Source: an uncultured Bacteroidales bacterium (GTDB lineage Bacteria > Bacteroidota > Bacteroidia > Bacteroidales > Paludibacteraceae). Taken from it: a stretch of 46,149 nucleotides of DNA. Positions 6,298-15,198 of the stretch are shown piece after piece; position 1 is the stretch's first letter, and the number at the start of each line of letters is the position of its first letter. The translations under genes were made by a program, and so were the position numbers. The notes beneath the pieces were generated by a model. It was not told where the DNA came from and ran no database searches. It was given only the letters and a program-made list of their open reading frames with translations. The stretch is taken from the NCBI GenBank assembly GCA_900319995.1, contig ONQO01000008.1:1-46149 (forward strand), in the 5' to 3' direction.

Positions 6298-7314
6298 CTT
6301 TTTTTGCCGCAATTCTTCCGGCAAGGAAACCAGCGAACGGTCAAGATTGATTCTATGCGGCTGCCCACGGTTGACTTCAATCTCGTAATACCTTCTCATT
6401 TCGTATTCGGGAATGGCACACGAAATAGCAGCATTGCATTGTGATTTTTTGACATTCAACGCGTTAGGATTGCATACATCCAACAATTTCTCCACCGACC
6501 ATCGTAATTTATCAATGTCGGAACGGTTAGTAAGACATAGATATAGTTGTTTGTATTCCTCTTTGTAATCCTCAATCTCTTTCATTCGTATGCCCTCCGG
6601 ATGGTTGAGAAAGAGCACATATAGCGCCTTTACCTGCGCGGTAAAATGAATCTCGCGTTCATAATCAGGCAATAGCACATCATACGTACAAGGCGTGATT
6701 TGCAGGCGACTCGGTTCACTAAGTGAACGCCGCATACGCGAACTCCCGAATGAAAACATACGGTCAGCACGTTCTCCACTCGCTGAGGACGGTTTCAGCT
6801 TTCTGTCATAAAATGCATCCACACTTGGTTCTACGCAGGAATAATCGCAACTTTCTGCCATTAGGCACTCAGCATCCGGCATAAACAGAGATTCTTCATT
6901 CAAAGGGGAAAAGAAATTATCTTCTCCATCCAAAGCATCATCAAACGCATGCTGCAGGGATTCGAAATAAGCATCAAAGAGCGCAAAAAGATGCGGTTCC
7001 GGCTCATGAAGCGTTGCTTTCAGAAACGGGTATGCTCCTTCTGCATCATTTTCAGAGGGTATCAACGCGCTATAAAGCACAGCATCCGGTCCAGAGGCAA
7101 AAAGAGGATTGTGAGCATCAAGACACACCAGACTGCATGTGACCCAATTGCGTTCGTCATGATTCACCCGCTCTTCCATCTTTTTCGCGTTCGCACGTAT
7201 ATATTCATTAAGGAGAGAGGAATCAGAACCCTCCACAAAATACACCTTGCCGTACTCCATTGTCCGGTACAATTCGTCCGGCATTGACAATATCTCTTTC
7301 TCTATTCTATACAT
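6289..7314 (-). CDS. uncharacterised protein, possible C-terminal winged-helix-like domain
   Basis: The 341-residue protein has no signal peptide or membrane segment. The N-terminal 150 residues are acidic (ERNWVTCSLVCLDAHNPLF; ALDGEDNFFSPLNEESLF). Residues about 150-205 are serine-rich and probably disordered. The C-terminal 130 residues begin CTYDVLLPDYEREIHFTAQVK and contain ALYVLFLNHPEGIRMKEI, then helices and a final INLDRSLVSLP. The order of a helix after 'hPEGI', a long helical stretch and a basic beta-wing (RRYYEIEVNRGQPHRI) suggests a winged helix, but I do not recognise the family. It has its own promoter at 7337-7367, with a small dyad at the -33 position, and ends within the palindrome of the VWA promoter. 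Confidence 0.7.
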   Translation of the reverse strand: MYRIEKEILSMPDELYRTMEYGKVYFVEGSDSSLLNEYIRANAKKMEERVNHDERNWVTCSLVCLDAHNPLFASGPDAVLYSALIPSENDAEGAYPFLKATLHEPEPHLFALFDAYFESLQHAFDDALDGEDNFFSPLNEESLFMPDAECLMAESCDYSCVEPSVDAFYDRKLKPSSASGERADRMFSFGSSRMRRSLSEPSRLQITPCTYDVLLPDYEREIHFTAQVKALYVLFLNHPEGIRMKEIEDYKEEYKQLYLCLTNRSDIDKLRWSVEKLLDVCNPNALNVKKSQCNAAISCAIPEYEMRRYYEIEVNRGQPHRINLDRSLVSLPEELRQKKSL

Positions 7315-7336
7315 TGTTGTTTCTGCAAATACGTTG

Positions 7337-7367
7337 CAAAGGTACTAAAATAAACTGACATGCACAA
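7337..7367 (-). promoter_or_regulatory. promoter of the 6289-7314 gene
   Basis: On the minus strand, a -33 TTG (7367-7365) and -7 TACCTTTG (7344-7337) have a 20-nt spacer. The -33 box is part of a stem GCACAA/TTGTGC (7362-7377). Confidence 0.75.
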
Positions 7368-7414
7368 GGTTTTGTGCCCTAAAAAGGATAAAAAACTTTT
7401 TTTTTTACTAAAAT

Positions 7415-7446
7415 CTTGCGTAATTGAAAAAAAAGTTGTACCTTTG
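7415..7446 (+). promoter_or_regulatory. promoter of the OmpA/TPR lipoprotein gene
   Basis: A -33 CTTG (7415-7418) and -7 TACCTTTG (7439-7446) have a 20-nt spacer. The leader is about 37 nt to the ATG at 7488. It diverges from the promoter at 7337-7367. Confidence 0.8.
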
Positions 7447-7487
7447 CGCTCAAATTACAAAAACTAATTTTAACAAACAATTTTTAT

Positions 7488-9179
7488 ATGCGTATGAAGA
7501 AAGGTTTATTTCTTAGCCTCATCGCTTGTGTAGCGGTGTTGGCATCGTGCAACAAGACGTTGCCGAATCCTGACGAACTTTCTGTCACCCCCAATCCGCT
7601 GGTATTGAAAGGCGACAAAGTGGACGCAGACATTACGGGTACTTTCCCCGAGAAGAAATTTGCAAAGAAGGGTGTTCTGGTTGTCACCCCGGTGCTGAAA
7701 TTCAACGGCAAAGAAGTTCTGGGACAGCCTGTTACCTATGTAGGTGAGAAAGCTAAAGAGAACGGAAAAACCGTTAATTACAAAAAGGGCGGCACGTATT
7801 CACAGCACTGCTCGTTCGATTTCGTTCCCGAAATGAGAGAATCAGAATTGTATCTGCGTTTTGATGCTCATGTTGGAAGCAAAGTCATTGAGATTCCTGA
7901 CATCAAAGTAGCAGACGGTGTCATTGTTACCCCGGAACTGGTAAAAGCCAATGACAACTCACTGGCCGGCACACCGGACAAGTTCCAACGTGTTATCCAA
8001 CAGAAGACCGAGGCAGAAATCCGCTTCCTCATCCAGCAAGCCGAACTCCGTTCTTCGGAGACTCGTTCGGAGAGTGTAAAAGCGCTGCAGGCAGCTATCA
8101 AAGACGCCAACAAGAGCGACAACAAAGAGATCAACCAGATTATGGTAGCAGGATATGCTTCTCCGGATGGTTCGCAGGAGTTGAACCAAGGTTTGGCTCA
8201 GCGTCGTCAGAAAGCAGCCGCTAACTTCCTCAAGAACGACTTGAAGAAAAACAAAGTTCAGAAAGAGGTTGGTCAAGACATTACCGCTGAGGACTGGGAA
8301 GGCTTCAAGAAGAAAGTAGAGGAGAGCAATATTCAGGACAAAGACCTTGTTCTCCGTGTATTGTCCATGTATGATGATCCTGAAGAGCGCGAGGCACAAA
8401 TCAAAAACTTGAGCGCTGTATATAGCACTTTGGCAGAGGATGTTCTTCCTGCACTGCGCCGCAGCCGTCTCCTCATCGTTACCGATGTAATCGGCAAGAG
8501 CGATGATGAGATTCGCGAGTTAGCGAAGAACGACGCGTCTCAGTTGAGCGTTGAGGAGTTGCTTTATGCAGCTACGCTGACCAACGACCATGCAGAGAAG
8601 ATGGCTATCTATGAGAAAGCCGCTAAGATTTACAATGATTACCGCGCATGGAACGGCCAGGGTCAACTCTATTTCGAGTCCGGCAATGTAGCAGAGGCAC
8701 GCCGTTGCTTCGCAAAGGCTTTGGAAATCCAGCCGAACAATCCTGACCTGAACTACAACGCAGGTATCGCTGCTCTGGCAGACGGAGACTTTGCAAAAGC
8801 TGAGGAGCATCTGGGCAAAGCAGCAGGCACAAGCGCCAACCTTGACGCAGCTCTTGGTACTCTCTATTCGAAGAGAGGCGAGTACTCTGCCGCTAAGAAA
8901 GCATACGGTAGCCAGGCCACCAACAACGCCGCTGTACAGCAGATTCTGAACGAAGAGTACGCCGACGCAGCCCGCACGCTGGATGCTGTCAAGAATCCGA
9001 ACGCTGTCACCTCTTATCTGAAAGCTATCGTAGGTGCCCGCACCAACGACCGTGAGGCAGTACTGAGCAACCTGAAGTCCGCTATCGCACAAGACGCTTC
9101 CCTGAAGGCTCGTGCACAGAAAGACCTTGAGTTTGCCAAGTTTGCAGAGGACGCAGAGTTCAAAGCTATCGTCAAATAA
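7488..9179 (+). CDS. lipoprotein with OmpA-like and TPR regions
   Basis: The 563-residue envelope protein has a lipoprotein signal (FLSLIACVAVLASCNK, lipid attachment at the Cys about residue 21). Residues about 30-150 form a beta-rich segment. VAGYASPDGSQELNQGLAQRR (about 218-238) is the peptidoglycan-contacting motif of an OmpA-like domain, here interrupted by a long helical insertion before RRSRLLIVTDV. Residues about 350-480 contain TPR-like repeats (AWNGQGQLYFESGNVAEARR; NPDLNYNAGIAALADGDFAK). It is probably a periplasmic scaffold tethered to the outer membrane. Codon use (strong preference for GCA, AAG, CGT) suggests high expression. The start may be the ATG at 7488 or 7494. Confidence 0.85.
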   Translation: MRMKKGLFLSLIACVAVLASCNKTLPNPDELSVTPNPLVLKGDKVDADITGTFPEKKFAKKGVLVVTPVLKFNGKEVLGQPVTYVGEKAKENGKTVNYKKGGTYSQHCSFDFVPEMRESELYLRFDAHVGSKVIEIPDIKVADGVIVTPELVKANDNSLAGTPDKFQRVIQQKTEAEIRFLIQQAELRSSETRSESVKALQAAIKDANKSDNKEINQIMVAGYASPDGSQELNQGLAQRRQKAAANFLKNDLKKNKVQKEVGQDITAEDWEGFKKKVEESNIQDKDLVLRVLSMYDDPEEREAQIKNLSAVYSTLAEDVLPALRRSRLLIVTDVIGKSDDEIRELAKNDASQLSVEELLYAATLTNDHAEKMAIYEKAAKIYNDYRAWNGQGQLYFESGNVAEARRCFAKALEIQPNNPDLNYNAGIAALADGDFAKAEEHLGKAAGTSANLDAALGTLYSKRGEYSAAKKAYGSQATNNAAVQQILNEEYADAARTLDAVKNPNAVTSYLKAIVGARTNDREAVLSNLKSAIAQDASLKARAQKDLEFAKFAEDAEFKAIVK

Positions 9180-9219
9180 CAAAAAGGAAAAAGACTGACA
9201 CTTATTTATAACTGACAAG

Positions 9220-9453
9220 ATGTCTGTACTTTTTCCAAAAGTACCGAAACCCCGTGAGTGGGACTACCGCCCCATTTACTTCGACAAAGAAAAGGAGGCG
9301 CGCAAGGATAAAAAACTTGCGCGTCTTCAGCACGGGTCGTTCCGGGAAGAGCATGAGAAAAATATGACCGAGCTGCGCAAAAAGAAGAATTCCCGTCTGG
9401 GATTATGGATTGCCCTGCTTTTGGCCATTCTGTTAGCTTTTCTGCTATTATAA
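9220..9453 (+). CDS. small C-terminal-anchor membrane protein
   Basis: The 77 residues start MSVLFPKVPKPREWDYRPIY, followed by a highly charged segment (KEKEARKDKKLARLQ) and one C-terminal membrane helix (LGLWIALLLAILLAFLLL). Short proteins with this K-V-P-K-P-R opening and a terminal helix commonly precede mutL in Bacteroidales. Their function is not known. It lies 40 nt downstream of the OmpA/TPR gene and 53 nt upstream of mutL. Confidence 0.75.
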   Translation: MSVLFPKVPKPREWDYRPIYFDKEKEARKDKKLARLQHGSFREEHEKNMTELRKKKNSRLGLWIALLLAILLAFLLL

Positions 9454-9506
9454 TATATTATATATAATAAGGTGTCGCGATGGTGGAATCGCGTTACCTG
9501 TTTACT

Positions 9507-11315
9507 ATGGATATCATTCATTTATTACCGGACAGTGTAGCGAACCAGATAGCCGCTGGCGAGGTGATTCAACGCCCTGCATCGTGTCTGAAAGAGCTTG
9601 TAGAGAACAGTCTGGATGCGAAAGCCAAACGCATTCAGGTGATTGTTCGTGATGCAGGCCGAACACTGTTACAAGTGATAGATGATGGTATCGGGATGAG
9701 CGAGATGGACGCACGCCTTGCTTTTGAACGCCATGCCACAAGCAAGATCAGCGAGGCGCAGGATCTGTTTTCTCTCCGCACAATGGGGTTCCGCGGCGAA
9801 GCTTTAGCAAGTATATGCGCTGTGGCGCAAGTCGAAATGACCACACGCCGCGCACAAGACGAAACAGGTACGCTCATTGAGATACACGGTTCCAATATCG
9901 TGCGTCAGGAGGTATGCAGCTGCCCTGTTGGAACAAACATCAAAGTAAGTAATCTGTTCTTCAATGTACCGGTACGCCGCAAATTTCTAAAGACAGACCA
10001 AACAGAGTTACGTAATCTGCTGACTGAGTTCTACCATATCGTGCTCGTCTATCCGAAAGTGACCTTCACTTTCGTACACAACGACGAGATTCTGTTAGAA
10101 TTACCTGCAGGCACAGAGAAACAACGTATCGAAGCCGTTTTTGGCAACACGAAAAGCAATGTCTATACCTCTGCATTCGTAGAAGTGGCAACGGAAACGG
10201 ATTTGGTAACCATTCGAGGCTTTGTCATCAAGCCGGAGAACGCTACCCGCAAAGTTGAGCAGTTTTTCTTTGTCAACGGGCGATACATGCGGCATCCGTA
10301 TTTTCAGAAAGCGGTACTAACCGCTTATTCGGGCATGCTGCCTAATGACTACCAACCATCCTTCTTTATTTATTTTGATATTGCCCCTGAATCCATCGAT
10401 GTGAATATTCATCCTACCAAAACGGAAATCAAGTTCGCTGACGAACAGACCATCTTTCAGATTCTGATGGCAGCGGTGAGGGAGGCATTAGGCAAATTTA
10501 CGCTGGCGCCGACCATAGATTTTGACACAAGTGGCAGTCTTGACATACCGCTGCCTCAAGATAAACCGATTATACGTCCGGACATACAGACCGATCCGAC
10601 CTATAACCCATTCCACAAACGAGGTGTTATTTATCCGGACAAGGTGGTAAAAAACTGGGAAAGCCTGTACCAGAATCTTCCGGACACCCAGAATAATCCG
10701 GTTATCTCGAATAATCTGAGTATTCCGGGTGTATTGGAGGGCACAGATACCGAGAGTTGTCCGCTATGGCAATACGGGGGAAAATATATTCTCGTTCCAA
10801 GCGAAAACGGATTGGTGTTTGTCAACCAGCACAGAGCCCATGTGACCATACTATTCGCTCAGTTTATGGAACAACTGGCACACACACAAGGTGCTATCCA
10901 ACAATTGCTTTTCCCCGAAATACTAAGTTTATCTCAGGACGACATGATTCTATTGGCACAACTGACAGACGATCTGCGGGCTATCGGTTTCGATATTGAG
11001 CAACTGAGCCCGGACAGTTGGTCCATACAAGGTGTTCCGGCACAGATAGTGGACCAATCGTCTATTCCGGTGCTGCAACATATCCTCGCGCAGGTTCGTG
11101 AACGCGGCGCCAACACACGCCGTGAATGGCAAGAGCAAATAGCTCTGGCGCTTGCAGAAAGTGCCGCCATTCCGTACGGTAAGAATCTGACAGACGCTGA
11201 GATGCGTGACCTGATTTCGCGTTTGAAGACATTATCGGGTTACCAACACACTCCGGAAGGAAAAACAATTATCTCGCTGCTTTCCGATGACGAGATAAGC
11301 AAGAGATTCCATTAA
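9507..11315 (+). CDS. mutL: DNA mismatch repair protein MutL
   Basis: MutL couples mismatch recognition by MutS to strand removal. The N-terminal GHKL ATPase motifs are complete: ELVENSLDA (Mg-binding Asn34), DDGIGM, and GFRGEAL. A C-terminal dimerisation domain is present, for 602 residues. The start at 9507 (MDIIHLLPDSVANQIAAGEV) matches the usual family N-terminus. A start at 9480 with AAGGTG upstream would add nine residues. The endonuclease motif DQHA-x2-E-x4-E is not preserved: the equivalent stretch reads NQHRAHVTILFAQFMEQ, with Asp changed to Asn. The enzyme may therefore lack nicking activity. It is followed after 16 nt by the metallophosphatase gene. Confidence 0.96.
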   Translation: MDIIHLLPDSVANQIAAGEVIQRPASCLKELVENSLDAKAKRIQVIVRDAGRTLLQVIDDGIGMSEMDARLAFERHATSKISEAQDLFSLRTMGFRGEALASICAVAQVEMTTRRAQDETGTLIEIHGSNIVRQEVCSCPVGTNIKVSNLFFNVPVRRKFLKTDQTELRNLLTEFYHIVLVYPKVTFTFVHNDEILLELPAGTEKQRIEAVFGNTKSNVYTSAFVEVATETDLVTIRGFVIKPENATRKVEQFFFVNGRYMRHPYFQKAVLTAYSGMLPNDYQPSFFIYFDIAPESIDVNIHPTKTEIKFADEQTIFQILMAAVREALGKFTLAPTIDFDTSGSLDIPLPQDKPIIRPDIQTDPTYNPFHKRGVIYPDKVVKNWESLYQNLPDTQNNPVISNNLSIPGVLEGTDTESCPLWQYGGKYILVPSENGLVFVNQHRAHVTILFAQFMEQLAHTQGAIQQLLFPEILSLSQDDMILLAQLTDDLRAIGFDIEQLSPDSWSIQGVPAQIVDQSSIPVLQHILAQVRERGANTRREWQEQIALALAESAAIPYGKNLTDAEMRDLISRLKTLSGYQHTPEGKTIISLLSDDEISKRFH

Positions 11316-11331
11316 GATGGAGAATTGAACC

Positions 11332-12162
11332 ATGAAACACATTTTTCTATACTGTTCCGCCTTCCTTATATTGGTCAGCTGTACCCCTCATTCCGACCAC
11401 CTGACCATTTTGCATACCAATGATACCCATTCGCAAGTGCAGCCCAAACACGATATTAACCTCGGAGGCTACGCACGACGCATGGGCCTCATCGCTCAGG
11501 AACGGAAAGCAGACAAAAACCTATTGTTGCTGGACGCAGGAGATTTCTGTCAGGGCACACCGTATTTTAATTTCTACAACGGACGAGTGGAAATAGAGGC
11601 AATGAACAGGATGGGTTACGATGCCGCCACGCTGGGAAACCATGAGTTTGACAATGGGCTTGACAGTTTGGCTATGCTCATCCGCATGGCAGATTTTCCG
11701 TTCGTTTGTGCCAACTATGATTTTACCGGCACTCCATTGGATGGACTTGTCAAGCCTTATATCATTCTTAACAAAGGTGGTTTGAAAGTGGGAATCTTTG
11801 GTTTGGGGTGCCAGCCGAGAGGTTTGATTTCTACCGCCAATTTCGGAAACTGCACTTACCATGACCCATACCCCGTTGCCCAAGCAATGGCGGACACTCT
11901 TCGTGCTCTGAAATGCGATGTTGTTATATGCCTCAGCCATGTAGGCACTGCCGAAAAAACACCCGGTGCGGCGAGTGATTCGGCAATGGTCCGCCTCACC
12001 AAAGGAATTGATCTCGTCATCGGAGGACACACTCATGTTCCACATGTCAACTACCGTGTTCCTAATTGCAATGGCGATAGTGTACCTTTGTGTCAAATGG
12101 CTAAGAGCGGTACCTTTTTAGGCAAAATAATGCTATATTTAAGTGACAAAATCGAAAAATAA
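11332..12162 (+). CDS. 5'-nucleotidase, N-terminal metallophosphatase half (lipoprotein)
   Basis: The 276-residue protein has a lipobox (ILVSC-T, Cys17) and so faces the periplasm or cell surface. All calcineurin-like metal ligands are present: LHTNDTHSQ, DAGDFCQGTP, GNHEFD, LSHVG and GGHTHV. In UshA-type 5'-nucleotidases this domain is followed on the same chain by a substrate-binding domain. Here the chain stops after the catalytic domain. The matching C-terminal domain is a separate lipoprotein gene at 21410-22150 on the same strand. The two may assemble into one enzyme releasing phosphate from extracellular nucleotides. Confidence 0.9.
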   Translation: MKHIFLYCSAFLILVSCTPHSDHLTILHTNDTHSQVQPKHDINLGGYARRMGLIAQERKADKNLLLLDAGDFCQGTPYFNFYNGRVEIEAMNRMGYDAATLGNHEFDNGLDSLAMLIRMADFPFVCANYDFTGTPLDGLVKPYIILNKGGLKVGIFGLGCQPRGLISTANFGNCTYHDPYPVAQAMADTLRALKCDVVICLSHVGTAEKTPGAASDSAMVRLTKGIDLVIGGHTHVPHVNYRVPNCNGDSVPLCQMAKSGTFLGKIMLYLSDKIEK

Positions 12163-12172
12163 GACAAAAAAA

Positions 12173-12204
12173 TTTGCACAATTCAGAAAAAAGCAGTAAC
12201 TTTG
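12173..12204 (+). promoter_or_regulatory. promoter of acpP
   Basis: A -33 TTTG (12173-12176) and -7 TAACTTTG (12197-12204) have a 20-nt spacer. The leader is about 84 nt. Confidence 0.8.
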
Positions 12205-12292
12205 CGCACTTTTTCGCGGAGTGGGCGGAAATGATAACAAAAAGAATATTTAACTAACACACATACATATTAACTTTTAAAGATTTAGTATT

Positions 12293-12532
12293 ATGGCAGA
12301 AATTGATGCAAAAGTAAAAGCAATTATTGCTGATAAACTGGGCGTTGAGGAGTCACAAGTTGTTAACGAAGCTAACTTCCAGACTGACCTTGGTGCAGAT
12401 TCTCTGGATACCGTAGAGATGATTATGGAATTCGAAAAGGAATTTGAGATTCAGATTCCTGATGAGGATACCCAGAAGATTGCAACCGTAGGCGATGCAA
12501 TAGCTTATGTAGAGGAGAAATTAGGCAAATAA
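12293..12532 (+). CDS. acpP: acyl carrier protein
   Basis: This 79-residue acidic four-helix protein carries growing fatty acyl chains on a phosphopantetheine arm. The attachment site is Ser37 in [10 protein letters not shown]. Length and acidity are typical. It has its own promoter, is followed by a hairpin that may terminate most transcripts, and then by fabF, the standard acpP-fabF pair of fatty-acid synthesis. Confidence 0.98.
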   Translation: MAEIDAKVKAIIADKLGVEESQVVNEANFQTDLGADSLDTVEMIMEFEKEFEIQIPDEDTQKIATVGDAIAYVEEKLGK

Positions 12533-12553
12533 TTTTCTTTTCACATCAGTGAG

Positions 12554-12590
12554 CGAGTTTACGGGAATACTGTAAACTCGTCTGCTTTTT
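12554..12590 (+). terminator. hairpin between acpP and fabF, likely partial terminator
   Basis: CGAGTTTAC (12554-12562) pairs with GTAAACTCG (12572-12580) and is followed by TCTGCTTTTT. This would let acpP be made in excess over fabF, with some readthrough. No separate promoter for fabF is visible. Confidence 0.65.
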
Positions 12591-12609
12591 ATTGTACGAG
12601 GGGAGACAA

Positions 12610-13869
12610 ATGCAGTTAAAAAGGGTTGTAGTTACGGGTCTTGGAGCGCTTACACCGGTAGGCAATTCAGCACCAGAGACGTGGCATTCATTAATCAATG
12701 GCGTGAGTGGTATCGCGCCTATTACTTCGTTTGATGCATCGCGCTACAAGACACATTTTGCAGGCGAAGTAAAGAATTTCAATCCGCTAAACGTCCTCAA
12801 CCGGAAGGAATTGAAAAAGATGGACCGCTATGCACAATTTTCTGTGTGCGTTGCGGATGAGGCTTTACGCGATAGCGGACTGGATCTGGAGCAAGAAGAC
12901 CGTAGCCGTGTAGGTGTCATATGGGGCAGCGGAATGGGAGGTTTGCTGTCCACCGAGGAGGAAATAATGGATTTTGCAAAAGGTGACGGAGTTCCCCGTT
13001 TCAACCCGTTCATGATTCCGAAAGCCATTCCGAGCATAGCCGCCGGACATATATCCATCCGTTTTGGACTGGGAGGTTTGAGTTTCTCCGTCAGCACAGC
13101 TTGTTCATCATCGTCCCATGCCGTGGCCTCTGCATTCGACCAAATTCGTCTGGGGCATGCAGATGTACTTCTAACCGGCGGAGCAGACGCAGATGTGACA
13201 TACACCGGTATCGGTGGTTTTAATTCGCTTCATGCTCTCTCCACCAACAATGACTCTCCCTATACTGCCAGCCGACCCTTCTCCAAATCGCGTGACGGAT
13301 TTGTGCTTGGTGAAGGTGCTGCTTGCCTTATTTTGGAGGAATTCGAGCATGCCAAGGCGCGCGGGGCAAAGATTTACGCAGAGATGATAGGCGAAGGCAT
13401 GACGTCCGATGCATACCACATGACTGCCCCTGATCCGGATGGCAAAGGAGCGGAACGCGTAATGCGTTTAGCCATTGAGGACGCAGGTCTGCAACCGACA
13501 GACATCGACTACATCAACACACACGGCACATCCACTCCTTTAGGAGATGTGACAGAGTTGAAAGCGATCCAGCGCGTATTCGGAGAGCACGTCTATGAGA
13601 TGAATTTAGACTCCACTAAATCCATGACCGGACATATGATTGGCGCCACGGGTGCAGTAGAAGCATTAGCTTGTATCATGGCCCTGAAGGATGGTATCAT
13701 ACCTCCCACCATCAATCATGATTCTGAGGATATAGACGAGAATATCGATTACCGTATCAATTTCACGTTTGGCAAAGCCCAGAAACGCGATATCACATAT
13801 GCACTGAGCAACACGTTCGGCTTCGGAGGACATAACGCTTGTCTGGTGTTCAAGAAATGGGAGGAGTGA
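12610..13869 (+). CDS. fabF: beta-ketoacyl-ACP synthase II
   Basis: The enzyme condenses malonyl-ACP with acyl-ACP in chain elongation. The Cys-His-His triad is Cys165 (VSTACSSSS), His305 (THGTSTPLGD) and His342 (MTGHMIGATGAVE). The start at 12610 gives 419 residues and the normal N-terminus MQLKRVVVTGLGALTPVG, with GAGGGGAG just upstream. A TTG at 12592 would add six residues and is less likely. It follows acpP. Confidence 0.97.
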   Translation: MQLKRVVVTGLGALTPVGNSAPETWHSLINGVSGIAPITSFDASRYKTHFAGEVKNFNPLNVLNRKELKKMDRYAQFSVCVADEALRDSGLDLEQEDRSRVGVIWGSGMGGLLSTEEEIMDFAKGDGVPRFNPFMIPKAIPSIAAGHISIRFGLGGLSFSVSTACSSSSHAVASAFDQIRLGHADVLLTGGADADVTYTGIGGFNSLHALSTNNDSPYTASRPFSKSRDGFVLGEGAACLILEEFEHAKARGAKIYAEMIGEGMTSDAYHMTAPDPDGKGAERVMRLAIEDAGLQPTDIDYINTHGTSTPLGDVTELKAIQRVFGEHVYEMNLDSTKSMTGHMIGATGAVEALACIMALKDGIIPPTINHDSEDIDENIDYRINFTFGKAQKRDITYALSNTFGFGGHNACLVFKKWEE

Positions 13870-13918
13870 CCCATATAATATCACTCGATTAGTCACAAAT
13901 TTATTTAAGTTATTTATT

Positions 13919-14113
13919 ATGATTACTAAAATTGGCGAAAATGCAGGCCTTGTATGGGCTGCACTCCAGAACGGAGCACAGGGCTTGAAAGCTCTGAAGA
14001 AAGCCACCAAACTGAAAAACGACGAGCTCTTTTTGGCTCTCGGATGGTTGGCCCGCGAAGGTAAACTGAACTTCACAGAAGAAGAGGCTGACACCATTGT
14101 AGCATTAGCTTAA
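13919..14113 (+). CDS. small winged helix-turn-helix protein (DUF2582-like)
   Basis: The 64-residue protein starts [16 protein letters not shown], then [28 protein letters not shown] and a terminal [11 protein letters not shown]. This is the compact winged-helix layout of the DUF2582 family found in Bacteroidota and Archaea. The DNA or protein partner is unknown. It ends 1 nt before asd and is probably co-transcribed with it. Confidence 0.8.
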   Translation: MITKIGENAGLVWAALQNGAQGLKALKKATKLKNDELFLALGWLAREGKLNFTEEEADTIVALA

Positions 14114-14114
14114 T

Positions 14115-15134
14115 ATGGTCATCGCTATCGTAGGCGCTTCTGGCGCCGTCGGACAGGAACTGTTAGCTGTGTTAGAACAGCGACAGTTTCCGGTTTCCGA
14201 ATTAAGGCTTTTCGGTTCCGAGCGAAGTAAAGGAACAAAGTATAAATTTCACAGCAAAGAGTACGAGGTACAACTGCTGGAACACAACGACGCTTTCAAA
14301 GGCGTCGATATTGCTTTTGTCTCCGCGGGCGCAGGTGTGTCACGCACATACGCGGAAGATATCACCCGTTTCGGTGCTGTCATGATTGACAACTCGTCCG
14401 CATTCCGCATGGACGCAGATGTGCCTTTAGTGGTACCCGAAGTGAATGCGGCGGACGCGCTGAACCGTCCCCGCAACATCATTGCCAACCCGAACTGCAC
14501 AACGATACAGATGGTAGTGGCATTGCAGGCGATAGAGCGTCTGAGCCATATCCGGCGCGTACACGTATCGACTTATCAGGCCGCCTCGGGTGCAGGAGCT
14601 CAAGCGATGAAAGAACTGGAGACGCAATACCGCCAAGTGCTGAACGGCGAAGAAGTGACGGTCAACAAGTTTGCGTACCAGTTAGCCTACAATCTGATTC
14701 CCCATATCGATGTTTTTACCGAAAACGGTTACACGAAAGAGGAAATGAAGATGTACCATGAGACACGTAAAATCATGCATTCGGACATCCGGGTGAGTGC
14801 CACCTGCGTACGGGTTCCGTCGCTTCGGGCACACAGCGAGAGCGTATGGGTGGAAACGGAGCGTCCGATAAGCGTCCAAGAAGCACAAGAGGCGTTTGCA
14901 CACGCAAAAGGCTGCATCCTCATGGATGAACCGGAGAACAAGATTTACCCGATGCCTTTATTCCTCAGCGGCAAAGACGAAGTATTTATCGGTCGTGTCC
15001 GCAAGGACCTGACGGATGATTGCGGACTGAGTTTCTGGTGCGTAAGCGACCAGATACGCAAAGGTGCGGCGCTTAACGCCGTACAGATTGCAGAAGTTAT
15101 AACAAATTATAGTGACGTTATAGTGACATTATAG
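14115..15134 (+). CDS. asd: aspartate-semialdehyde dehydrogenase
   Basis: The enzyme reduces aspartyl phosphate to aspartate semialdehyde with NADPH, the branch point to lysine/diaminopimelate, threonine and methionine. It has 339 residues. The nucleotide-binding motif is [11 protein letters not shown], the catalytic Cys128 lies in NPNCTT, and the base His240 in [10 protein letters not shown]. It starts one nucleotide after the small winged-helix gene. The C-terminus runs into a spacer with tandem repeats before the U32 gene. Confidence 0.97.
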   Translation: MVIAIVGASGAVGQELLAVLEQRQFPVSELRLFGSERSKGTKYKFHSKEYEVQLLEHNDAFKGVDIAFVSAGAGVSRTYAEDITRFGAVMIDNSSAFRMDADVPLVVPEVNAADALNRPRNIIANPNCTTIQMVVALQAIERLSHIRRVHVSTYQAASGAGAQAMKELETQYRQVLNGEEVTVNKFAYQLAYNLIPHIDVFTENGYTKEEMKMYHETRKIMHSDIRVSATCVRVPSLRAHSESVWVETERPISVQEAQEAFAHAKGCILMDEPENKIYPMPLFLSGKDEVFIGRVRKDLTDDCGLSFWCVSDQIRKGAALNAVQIAEVITNYSDVIVTL

Positions 15135-15163
15135 CGCCATTAGCCGAATAACCAAGTAATAAC

Positions 15164-15190
15164 TAACTAATCACTAACTAATCACTAACT
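15164..15190. repeat. 11-nt tandem repeat upstream of the U32 gene
   Basis: TAACTAATCAC occurs twice (15164-15174, 15175-15185) and begins a third time (TAACT, 15186-15190), ending 8 nt before the GTG start at 15199. Confidence 0.7.
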
Positions 15191-15198
15191 CCACTCTC

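Noticed and set aside
9465-9506. Stretch before mutL resembling the 5' part of a tRNA (GATGGTGGAATCGCG)
   Set aside because: No cloverleaf can be completed and there is no T-arm; the segment leads directly into mutL.
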